64,000 bases of DNA, taken from assembly GCF_004193775.1 (NCBI RefSeq), contig NC_041018.1, positions 39,904,177-39,968,176 of the forward strand, written 5' to 3'. Shown one piece after another: positions 48,650 to 59,080 of this stretch (position 1 is its first letter; every line of letters begins with the position of its first letter). The notes under the pieces are model-generated. The model was not told the DNA's origin. It did not search any database and was given only the letters and a program-made list of their open reading frames with translations. Made by a program: the position numbers and the translations under genes. This stretch comes from Glycine soja. Taxonomy: Eukaryota; Streptophyta; Magnoliopsida; Fabales; Fabaceae.

Positions 48650-49649
48650 GGGAAAGTTATCAAAAGGGGCTAATTTTTTTTTTTTAATTTATCAAAATGA
48701 GGATAAATTTTAAATTAATATTTAAATAAGAATAAGTAATAGAATATCATACGACTTCTACCGACGAAGTAGTAAATAATTATACTTTTTTTTTACTAAA
48801 ATAGTGTGAAGTATTAAATTATTTTATGATTTCAAAATCTCTTAATTTTTTTAAAAATATTTATTAGAAGTTGAAAATTAATTTATGATTTCACAAGTCA
48901 TAATTTTTTGTAATTTACTTTTCAAAATTTTATATTATTTTAATTTTTAATTTCTTGTTTAATTTTTTAAATATTTTTGTTACTCATATTAACATATAAT
49001 ACTAACTTAAAATTTATTAAATAATATTAAATTTTTAAAAAATATTTTTTATTTAACTTTTACCGTTATCATTAAGTAAATTAATAATTTCAGAATATTA
49101 TTAATTAATTTTATTTAATAAAATTATTTTAATATTAACGACAAACAATAATTTAGTTTTAATTTATAATTTTATTTAATATTTTTTATTTTGTTTTATT
49201 TAATATTTAATAAGGTAAACATAAGATTTAAATTTATGACTTTGAAGTCATAAAATTAAATAAGAAAAATAAAAACCTTTCGAGTGACTTTGAAGTCATA
49301 TTTTTTTGTTATCAAAGTTTTTTTAATTTTTTTATTTAATACTTAAAAATAAATAAGGATGATTTTGAATTCGTAAATTGAGTTGTGACTTCAGCAAAAT
49401 AATTTTTTTTAAAAAAAAAAACTTTGAAGTCATAAACTAATTTACAATTTCATATAAAAATTAAAAAAAAAACTCAAAAGTCATTGATTTTTTTACGATT
49501 TTAGGAAGAAAAAAAAAAGTCGTTCCATTTTTTATGACTTCATTATTAAGAGTGTAATACATCCTATAACTTATTCTTATTTGGATATTAATTTGAAATT
49601 TATTCTCATTTAATAAATTAAAAAAAAATTACCTATTGATAACTTTCCC
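48650..49649. mobile_element. 1000-bp non-autonomous Mutator-like element
   Basis: Terminal inverted repeats of about 95 bp begin GGGAAAGTTATCAAAAGG (left) and GGGAAAGTTATCAATAGG (right, minus strand). They continue through AATTTATCAAAATGAGGATAAATTT-like sequence to AAATAAGAATAAGT. The flanks TGTAGCCGA (48641-48649) and TGCTGCCGA (49650-49658) agree at 7 of 9, as expected for an aged 9-bp Mutator-type duplication. The interior is extremely A+T rich, with no transposase. It contains several palindromic ATGACTTTGAAGTCAT-type units (49220-49440). Confidence 0.7.
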
Positions 49650-49658
49650 TGCTGCCGA

Positions 49659-50518
49659 AATGTTAAATAATAGTATTCAGTATTCACACTGGATACTCCA
49701 CTCACCATCATAAATCCAACTTTCATAAAGTATGGAAGGTACATGCGTCAATTTATTTTTCCATCATTGACATGCAAATTTCTATCTTTCTATCACACAG
49801 TGCATGTAGGGCCACCAAGGGGTAAGTCACCGTTAGAATTTTGACTTATTGGGAGGGAGGGAAATTAGGAAGATCAACATTTTGAAATGTTCATTAAGTA
49901 TAATCACCAAAAGTGATCTCTAACGAAAGTATATTAAATTTATCTTTATTTCTAAGTGCCTACACATGCAGATTTTGGGGTTTAAGCAAGTTTTCTAGTT
50001 TCCCCGGATAATATTGCAAGAAAACATTAATAGAGTTGGGATATTTTAAACATACCAATAAAACGTCATTTAACAAATATGATTAACCATTATACTTTAA
50101 AAATGAACTGTGAGAATAAAGAATAAATAATTATTCTTAGAGTAATTTAATCTCATACATATATATATGAATATTTGAAAATATATAATCACACATGATT
50201 TTTACTAATATTTTTTTCCTAACACTTGATAAAAAAATTGTTAAAAGCCTTTAGAAATATTTTAAAATACTATTAAATATAAATAAATATTATTAATATA
50301 TTTTCACCACATTTTATCCAATATTATATATAGTTCATGTCACTATAAAATTTTCACAAATCTACCTAAACTTTCAAATTTAAAAACATTACATTATATA
50401 ATAATAAATATGAATATATAATCAACCATCAACTACAATATTGTTATTTTTATCCTTTTGTATGAGACAAGACAACATATCTTCCAGGTAAAATCACTAA
50501 GAGTGAAAATAAAAATAA

Positions 50519-50601
<83 letters not shown>

Positions 50602-52380
50602 TTGTGTACACGTTCACTGTTACTATGATATTAATTAATGAAATATTACACGTTCCTATAATAAATTTTTTCTTAGTTGAAAAGTGAAAACATGCCTTTT
50701 TAATTTGTTTCTATTTTCTTCTTTTCTTAAGTAAAGAATACTTTATCAACTAGAAAATGTCTAAATTTTTTAGTATAATTAGAATATAATGATAGTGTAA
50801 ATTGTTTTACTGTCACTTAACTATGGATTATCATGTATCATAACATCATTGACTTCTGCAATAAATATTTATAAGTTATATCTAAAATAAATTTTAATTA
50901 GTTGACATTGTAAAAATTATTATACTAACAACATATCAAAATGAAACTCTTAAAATCTTTTAAGGCAACTAAATAATTTTTAAAAAAATGCAGACTATTT
51001 TAAATTTTCTTATGCTAAAAAAATGTTTAAAAAAATAATTTGTAAAAAAACCATGACTAGCATTTTTCTTTTGTAGATTTATGCAAACGCTTAAATATTT
51101 ATTTTATTATTACAAAACTTTTTATATAAAATAGTGCACTAATCCGACATTTACTTTTAATAATTTTTGCATAAAAGGTCCATATATTAAGGGTGTCAGA
51201 CAAGGTGTGGAAAAGTCCAACATAGAAAGAGAAATGTTTAACAAGAGTAAATCTTAAGATTGATCCTTGATATTGTATATGCAGTATACTCTGGTCTTTA
51301 AATATCATGGCCCAGGCTATTTTTGGTCCTTGATATTAGTAATAGCAAGTTTTGTTCAGCATCCTTAACATGCGTATGACTGTTTTTCACGTCCAATTAA
51401 AAAAAACGTGAAAATTGCTCCCGTTAGCATTGAACCTAACGTGATTATAGGAAAACAAAACGCAAAACGAAACACAAAGTAAAAGATTTTGGGAGTGTGA
51501 AGCTTTCACGTACTAAAACTACTTAATTTTAAGCTCGGAAAAATTGGGTAATAATACTTGAGTTTTGAAGAATTCTAGTCCATATAAGAAAGAATACAAA
51601 TGGTAAATTTTTAACTTAAATAGTCAAGAATTTATGTTTAGCAAACTGTTCATAGTTTCCAAAAAGATTTTTCTAATAAGGAAAAAAATATTCAATCCCA
51701 TCCAACTTGGTTTCTCTTTTCAACTATCTATATCACTTTAGTTCTTGACATAAGAAAATCTTAATTTAAGGGATTGTTAATGTGTCACGTTAAGTAATAC
51801 TCATGGATTAAAGGTAATTAGATTTTCTTCTTTTTTTCCCTAATCAAAGCCTTAATTTATGGATGACACCCTTAGCAATGCATTAAAGTATAACATCAAA
51901 ACAATCAAAAAGCCTATCTTGATTTATCCAAACAAAAATTACACGACTTACCTATCTTACTCCTTAATGACATAACAAATCCATAAATTATCAACATCAC
52001 AATTACTCGTCATTAAATACTATACTTAATAGCAAGAACTAAATAAAAATCTTTAAAAAATCAAAAACTACAATAAGCAAAAATTACTTTAAAAAAACCA
52101 ATTGAAGAGTGATTATCCAAATTAAAAATAAAAAGGAAAAAATAATTCAGTTTCAAAAGTCAAATTAAATAATTAAAGGTGATGAATTTACTTACATCGA
52201 TAATTTTCTAGATTTGTTTTAAACATCTATTTACCACCCATAAGATGTCATTTACCTTCCGTGCCCCAAACACAAATATTCAAAGCTCACGTTAACGGGA
52301 AAAACAAATGTCTTAGCAACAAATAACGAATTAAAGAAGTTCACACGAACAATATAATAGAACAATGGAGGAAAATAATC
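49659..52380. other. Intergenic spacer
   Basis: No gene recognised. It contains the long (AT)n tract at 50523-50598. Sequence at 51240-51450 and 52280-52310 includes short inverted CACGTTA/TAACGTG-type motifs that may be old MITE pieces, but no ends could be set. Confidence 0.5.
50523..50598. repeat. (AT)n microsatellite, ~76 bp
   Basis: About 38 uninterrupted AT dinucleotides, the longest simple repeat in the window and a likely polymorphic marker. Assembly length may be unreliable here. Confidence 0.97.
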
Positions 52381-52595
52381 CAAACCACAAATGCATATCT
52401 AATAAATCCAACAGGTTATGCTAATCCTACAGCAATCCAGATACAAAAAAGGTGAAACCAAAACAACCAAGAACATAAACTTCCTTAGTACTCTGACTAA
52501 AACAAAACATCTAAGACAACTGGAAATAAACTGGTGGGTAGCGTACGGGATAGAAATAACTGGTGTACAGATTCTTGTCAAATGACTAACGGAAT

Positions 52596-55500
52596 CTAAG
52601 ACACAAGATTGTCATTGAGAGAGAGTGAGGCTAGTTGATCAGCTGGGTTGGTTTGCTGTTGAGCAACATTTCTCAACACATCCATGGCTTCAGCAACTTT
52701 TGCCTTCAGAGCATCTGGTGACTCAATCAGATGTAAAACTTCAGGCTGGTCCATCTCCAGAAGCATGCCTGTAACCTTTGCAGCAGAATCATGTTCCAGC
52801 TGATCCACAAGTGGGTATAAAGCTTCACCGAGCATCTAGCAAAACCATTCACGATAAAAAAAATCAATACAGGATTATTATAACACAGAACACAAATCAG
52901 GGCGTACTCAACCCAAAATGTACCAAAAACAATTGCAGGAAATGTTACTTACAGTCCTCTGCTGTTCTGGTGGAGCATTTGCGAGGGCTGTAGCCAAAGC
53001 TTGAATGGGCATTGGCTGTCCCACAGCATCGCGCATTGGCAGACCTCCCATGTCATAAGGGACTGACAGCATTCCACCAGCTGCAACTTGAAGTGGGACA
53101 TCTTGCATGTTGCGGCCAGGAGGGTAACGATAGACACGTCCCCTTGGAAGCATCTGACACACAAATAAGAAAGTATCTCACCATCAGGCATGCATATAAG
53201 TAATGTAAGAGACAAACAAAAATATTGAAAACTTAGTGCAAGAGCAGACCTGCTGCTGCATCATTGGCATTGGCTGCTGGGGTTGTTGCACAGGACCTGT
53301 TCCTCGGCGGCCCACTGGGCGCTGCCCTTGTTGGCCCTGCTGAACCATGGGAACAAAGAAGCTTGGCATGGGACCACCACCAGGTCTCATTCCCGGAACT
53401 AGTTGCTGCTGGTAACCAAATCCAGCCTGCATTTGAGGGATGATTACAGTTATTTCTCCATCTAAACTAATAAATTGAACAAAATAAGCCTAACATGAAA
53501 ATATAATGTCCATGGCATGATGGTCAGTAGCATAACACACATGTAGCCTATGTGGAAGAGTAGAATACAAAGAGAAACACCATTGCTGAGAAGCACAAGT
53601 TTAGACCAACAGCAATGTAAATAACTGAAAAGCTAAAGTTGAACTTGACTTTTGAAATGTTTTTCCACATATAATGCATGATAGCAACAAAAATAGAAGT
53701 TAAAGAGGTAAACAACTGGCTAATAATTAATTACTTGTGGAGGCATCATGGCTGGGGGTCCTTGCCCATACAAAAATTGTTGTCCAAGACCAGGAGCACC
53801 AGGAGGGTAGAGAGGCATACGGGGCGCAACAGAAGGCGTTATTGCAACAGGCCTCATCTGTGAAAATTGTGCCTGCAAGAAAGCGGTAATAATGGTGAAT
53901 TCTAATTACATTTTAATTTGCCCAACCTACAGTAATTCTCATTACAGTTGCTATACAACACCCATGAATTGCTGCAAAGCTATGCCAGCCACTTTATATT
54001 CTGTGTTAAAAAGTTTCATATCCCTGTTCATATCATATGATTTCATATCCATGGTGGTCAAAAAGAGATGCCAATAGAAGCACCAAAAAGCACATGCCTC
54101 ACCAACGAATAATGAGGAGTCAAAACATGTACAAGATAAATATAATCTTAATTGTTAAGTGATAAAGCATGATATTGCAGCAAATGTATAACAGGCAGAA
54201 AAAAAGCATACAAAACTAGTTTCTATAGATGACCACAAAACATGTAATTAGGTTAAAGACACAGATGATAGTATAGTAGGCATAAGGTAGGATATAAAGC
54301 CTATTTAAAAGGGCAACATTGAAAATAGACATGTAGGTGGTGCAGCAGAATTAAAAAAAGGTATTTAATTGTTACAGATAAAGAATAGAAGAATTAAAAA
54401 ATGTAAAACAACGCTTACTTGACTTAGCACTTAGCAGTGACTTAATATATTTCCTGCCTTGGCAGTGATTCTAATTTTGAGACATTTACAATGAAAACTG
54501 ATGATAACATGGGCGAGGCATACCAGCCACCGAGAACTTAAGTGGAACACCTCACATATGAGGGGAAAATGGAAAGAATACCCTAAAGGTCTGCATGGTG
54601 TACACCCAACTGAAGGAGCAGGGCCTCAGTCAACAAGAGGGATCTGCTGGCTCCATCCATCTCTCACCTAACCTTAGCACCTAAGATTAGGCCCCTCAAC
54701 ACCATCACCTACCCCAATCAATATATGGTATTGTATATTGTGTCTATTCTTCAAAGTAACAAAATTTCAGGTTTTCAATACACAACTTTTGCTAATAAAC
54801 AGACATAGGAAATATTTTTGAGAAAATTAAGTTTATTAAACTAAAACAGGCAAATAAACATACCAAATAACTATCATTCATGGACTAAATGCAGGCATTT
54901 CTGTGCTAGAAACTTCAAACTTATCAGTGTACAAATACAGCACAAAATAAACAGTTGAGCCATTGTTACTACAGGATTACCTGTAACCTTGCTCTTCTCT
55001 CTTCTTTTCTCTGTGCAAGGGCAACATACAGAGGTTTTCCAGCAAACATTTTACCATTCATCTCACCAAGCTACAAATACCAACAGATATGTAAATGAAA
55101 ACTAAGGTTCTTTAGCAAAACAAATTAATATTAGCACATTAGTATATTTATGGTTTACGGAGTTACATACAGCTCGAGTTGCTTCCTCAGGAGTTGAAAA
55201 TGCAACAAATCCTGATCCTCTGCTGATTCCAGTGGGGTCTCGCATAACCTACAGAATAGGTGAGATATGATATGCATTGCTTAAATCTGCTAACAATGAA
55301 AAAGACCTGACCATAACATACCAGCAAAGAAATGACATTTACACACCTTGCAAGAAGTTATTGTACCATACTCGGCGAACATTTCCTTAAGTTTTTCATC
55401 ACTGATTGTATCATCCAAGTTCTTGAGATACAAGTTCAAACCTGGATATTTGTCAGCAGCTTCCTTTATGCTCTGCTCAAATCGTCCTTTCAGTTCTTGT

Positions 55501-57190
55501 TCACGCTCAGATTTTTTCTGGGCTTTTCCAACATACCATTCCTTATCATCAAATTTCTTCCCATTAAGTCCCTCAACAGCTTTGGCAGCATCGTCTGGGT
55601 TTTCAAAATTGACAAAGCCAAAACACCTTGATTTACCATCAGCATCTCTCATTATTAAAGCACTAGTAATGGTACCATATTCTCCAAAATTTATCATCAA
55701 CTCTTCATCCGTGGTTGACTCTGATAAGTTTTTCACATAGACATTATTAAATTTTGTCTTGCTGAGAGCATTCTCTCTATCTTGCTTTCGCAGGAAATGG
55801 CCTACATAGACCTGCTTATCATTGATCAGCATGCCATTTAACTTGTCAATAGCATTCTGTGCAGCCTCTTCATTGTCAAATTGAACAAAACCATAGCCCT
55901 TAGACAGGCCAGAAGCATCAGTTGCTATTTTGCAAGAAAGAATGAGTCCAAAAGAAGAAAAAGTATCATGTAAGGCCTTGTGGTCAATAGCCTTATCCAA
56001 ATTCTGCACCACCAATATCATTAGAAACATGAGATTCTATATAAACAACAGGCAACAACAAAAAAGAACTTCATTGCCTAGCCACTACTCTAAAAAAAAT
56101 AAGCAAATAGAAAACTAAAGGATTGATTGGTTTATTGTTCGTTTTAGGTTTACAAAAATGCCACCTTGTTTTCACTGTTTCCTGATCTAAAAATTTTATA
56201 TAGAAATCAAAACTTTTTATTGGTTTCTATTTGAATTTTATACTTTCACTTTTCTTAAAACAAAAGACCCACCACCCTTAGTCATAGAACTACTTTCCAA
56301 TTAAGCTAAATTAAAATACAGGTTTCTTCATTGTTAACCTCATCCTTACGTCTGACTTTTAAGCAATTAAATAAAAAAGATTATTATTAGAAAAATAATA
56401 AAGAAACCATTTTATTACGTTGAAAATAGAAAAATGTAATAAATTTTTACTTTCCCAATAAATACTTTCTACTTTTAGTTGGTCTTAGTTATATGCCATA
56501 AGAGCTAATGTTATCAAAATAGGCAAAACATCCCTAAATTTAAAACTTTAGTCCTTCTAGCTTATTACAAATTACAAATTGGGCAAATTTAAGGACTAAG
56601 AAGCGAACACAAACAAGTTTATTGACGAATTCCATCAACTAAGTCGACAATTCACACCATCAAGTAGTCATTTTTCTTTTTCAACGTAAAAATACAACAA
56701 AAAGTGCGCACCTTGATAAAAATATTCGCAGTACCACTCTTCCTAAGACTAGGATCTCGATGAGAATACATGATCCTAATAGATCTGTTGTTAAGTGGAG
56801 TGAAATTCAGCACATCCAATGCCCTCGCCGCTGAAAATCCAACACACAAAAAACCAAACAATTAACCAAAATTTCCACGATTTTCATTTTCACACAAAAC
56901 AGAGGAATTTTGTTTTATGTTTTACCATCCTGAGGGTTACTGAAATTAACGTAGCCGTAACCGAGTGAACGACGCGTAGTAAGGTCCCTGCAGACGCGCA
57001 CCGAAACGACTTGGCCGACCTGGTTGAACAGATCGTAGAGCTGCGAGTCGTTGACATTCTGGTCTAGATCGCCAACGTACAACGACGTCGTCACGAACTG
57101 GTTTGCGTTGTTCGGGGCGTTCGCCACGCCGCCGTTTGGAGGAGGAGCCGCCGACACCGGACTCTGATGCTGCACCTGAATCTCCGCCAT
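52596..57190 (-). CDS. Cytoplasmic poly(A)-binding protein (PABP, PAB2/PAB8 type)
   Basis: Nine exons, minus strand: 57190-56926, 56830-56712, 56003-55347, 55248-55171, 55070-54981, 53872-53735, 53426-53250, 53153-52953 and 52835-52596. All junctions are GT-AG and the spliced frame is 654 residues. It has four RRMs, starting near residues 34 ([10 protein letters not shown]), 123 (ANIFIKNLDKAI), 214 (NNVYVKNL) and 317 ([17 protein letters not shown]), each with an RNP1-like box such as [23 protein letters not shown] and GSGFVAF. A Pro/Gln/Met-rich linker follows. The MLLE/PABC domain comes last ([30 protein letters not shown]). The protein coats mRNA poly(A) tails and binds eIF4G and PAM2-motif partners in the cytoplasm to support translation and stability. 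Telomere-like AAACCCTA motifs near its start (57257, 57532) are common at plant translation genes. The exact PAB paralogue is not decided. Confidence 0.95.
54530..54725. other. G+C-richer island in PABP intron 5
   Basis: The intron (53873-54980) is mostly A+T rich, but this block holds CATACCAGCCACCGAGAAC, GGAGCAGGGCCTCAG and GGCCCCTCAACACC. No frame joins cleanly to the PABP exons. It may be a fragment of a transposable element or an intronic control region; I cannot tell which. Confidence 0.3.
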
Positions 57191-57540
57191 CTCGCCGCCT
57201 CAAAATTAGATTTTTACGGATGAAAAATTAGATTACACGAAATGGTACAAAACTAAACCCTAACCGAGCCGCTTTGGGGTTTTTTTTGGGGGAGGGGGAT
57301 AGTTTTTTGTTCTTCCGTGTAAACAGAGTAGAGTAGTAGTAGGGATAGTAGGTCCGCCGGAGATCCGAACGGAGGAGGTGGTGGTTGTGCGGCGGCGGAG
57401 AAACTGAAAAAAAATTGTAGTATTTTTGGTTTTTTGGTTTTTTTTTTCAGTTAATGGCTGGGGAGGGCAGAAGGGGCTGCACCGCACGGCACGCACGTAA
57501 GGGTGTGGGTTATATAGTGGAAAAAAAGGGGAAACCCTAG
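57191..57540 (-). promoter_or_regulatory. PABP 5' leader and core promoter region
   Basis: The sequence is G+C richer, with pyrimidine/purine tracts, and carries telo-box-like AAACCCTA motifs at 57257-57264 and 57532-57539 (+ strand). These sequences are frequent near start sites of plant ribosomal and translation genes. GTTATATAG-like sequence lies at ~57509-57516. The transcription start is not determined. Confidence 0.45.
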
Positions 57541-57549
57541 TTTAATCCG

Positions 57550-57687
57550 TAGGTCAAATGGGTGACATGGGCTCGCACGTGTGTTTTCCCGCGTAACAAT
57601 AGGGCAATGTGAGTGGACCTGGCTGGGAACAGTGTCATGTGTGTGCTTGCTAGGTCAAATGGATGATAGCATGGGCTCTCACGTGTG
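57550..57687. repeat. Short direct duplication in the PABP upstream region
   Basis: TAGGTCAAATGGGTGACATG with GGGCTCGCACGTGTG (57550-57583) recurs at 57651-57687 as TAGGTCAAATGGATGATAGC and ATGGGCTCTCACGTGTG. Each copy contains a CACGTG G-box core, so the duplication also doubles a potential binding site. Confidence 0.55.
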
Positions 57688-57760
57688 AGAAGGCCCACTA
57701 AGGGAATGAGGGTTGCAAGAAAATGTTCCCCCACGTGACAAGGAAATTTCTTAATATATT

Positions 57761-58320
57761 CCATTTTTTGTTTGATGCACCCCAAAATTCCTAATATTTC
57801 ATTTTTACCCTTTTTCTTCCGAGCAAAGCCTAGTCACCTCTGCCCCAAACCTCCATGACCTTCATACCCCACCTCCACCCAATAACAGCGCTGCACCCCG
57901 CAACCACCCAATGTCACCTCCACATCAAACCAAACCTATTGCGTCCCCACCCTCCATCGCGATGCAACCCACAAACCTCCACACATTGTGTCGCTCCACT
58001 CTCATATAGTTTGGATTGAGTAATTCATAATACAAAATACAAAATATATTATAGATTGAGCAATCCATAACTATATGGAAGTGGTGCAATGCGAAGCGTA
58101 AAGGTTTGTGGGTCAAGTGGTCATGGTGGTGGTGGTTGGGTGGTGGCACGATGGTGGCATTGGGTGGTTGCAGTAGTGGTGTTTGAGTGCAGCAGTGGTG
58201 TTTGGTGGTTGGGTGAAGTTTGGTCATGGTGGTCATGGAGGTTTGAGGGAGATGCAGCTTGGAAGAGGAAGGGTAAAAAGGAAATATTAGGCATTTTGGG
58301 GTTTACCAAGCAAAAAATGG
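57761..58320. repeat. ~560-bp inverted repeat (foldback element)
   Basis: The left arm from CCATTTTTTGTTTGATGCAC and the right arm (minus strand) from CCATTTTTTGCTTGGTAAAC pair along ~250 bases each. Shared stretches include CCCCAAAAT-CCTAATATTTC, TTTTTACCC, CAAACCTCCATGACC, CAACCACCCAATG, ACCCACAAACCT and CCATATAGTT. The arms meet near 58035. The DNA is CCACC/GGTGG-rich, so long open frames across it are compositional. It probably represents a MITE or foldback element just upstream of the PABP promoter. Confidence 0.6.
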
Positions 58321-59080
58321 GGTTACTTAGTAATTGCCACGAACAATAGGTTCATGAGAGTGGACATGGCCTGCTTCTTGGTTCCTGTTGTTTTAGGCTG
58401 TTATGTTTTTTGGAAAGTTGGACTTGGCAACAATGTTCGTGCGTTGAGTTAAACTCTTGTATGGTCCATAAAAATGGGCTAGAAACCATGTGATGAAAAA
58501 AACAGTCACAGAAAAAAATGGTTCGTCATTGCAATATTTTTTTTAATCTTTATAAAATGTGTTTATTTTTATTTTTCTTGTTAAAGTAAAACGTTTAAGA
58601 TAACAGTTTAAATAGAAAAAAATATATTTTAAACAGTAAAAAAACATCTAAAATATTTTAATAACGAAAAACAAAATAAATATATTTTAGAAAGACTAAT
58701 ACAGAAAAAAAAATTGCAAAACAAGGACTAAAAAAATATTTAAACATATTTTAAAAATATGGATGTGAAAAATTCAATCAAATGTGCAAATAGGAAAAAC
58801 CCATACGCATGTTTAATAAGTGGCAAATGCATGTGCTAAGAGAAGTCCTAATATAACAATGAGTTATGTGTATGTGACAGCGTCAAACATCATATGTATG
58901 TGCTCAAGTATAGTGCAACTATTAGTTAGTATTCAAAAGCATTGCTGCGAAAACATATTTACTGTAACATTGTATGCATATTGGTAAAACAACGATAGAA
59001 ACAAAATTGATTTAACAGAAAATGTTACCATCAGAGTTCAAAAATTTTGCTGCAAAAATAGAGAGAGCAACCTTGGAATT
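58321..59080. other. Spacer between PABP upstream region and NUFIP 3' end
   Basis: AACAATAGG...GAGTGGAC near 58344-58368 echoes 57595-57618 (AACAATAGGGCAATGTGAGTGGAC), so a flank of the foldback element may be duplicated. The remainder is A+T rich without a gene; the last part is probable NUFIP 3' UTR. Confidence 0.4.

Noticed and set aside
57925..58349. Gly/Trp/Val-rich plus-strand and His/Thr/Pro-rich minus-strand frames
   Set aside because: Products of the CCACC/GGTGG-rich hairpin arms, not genes.
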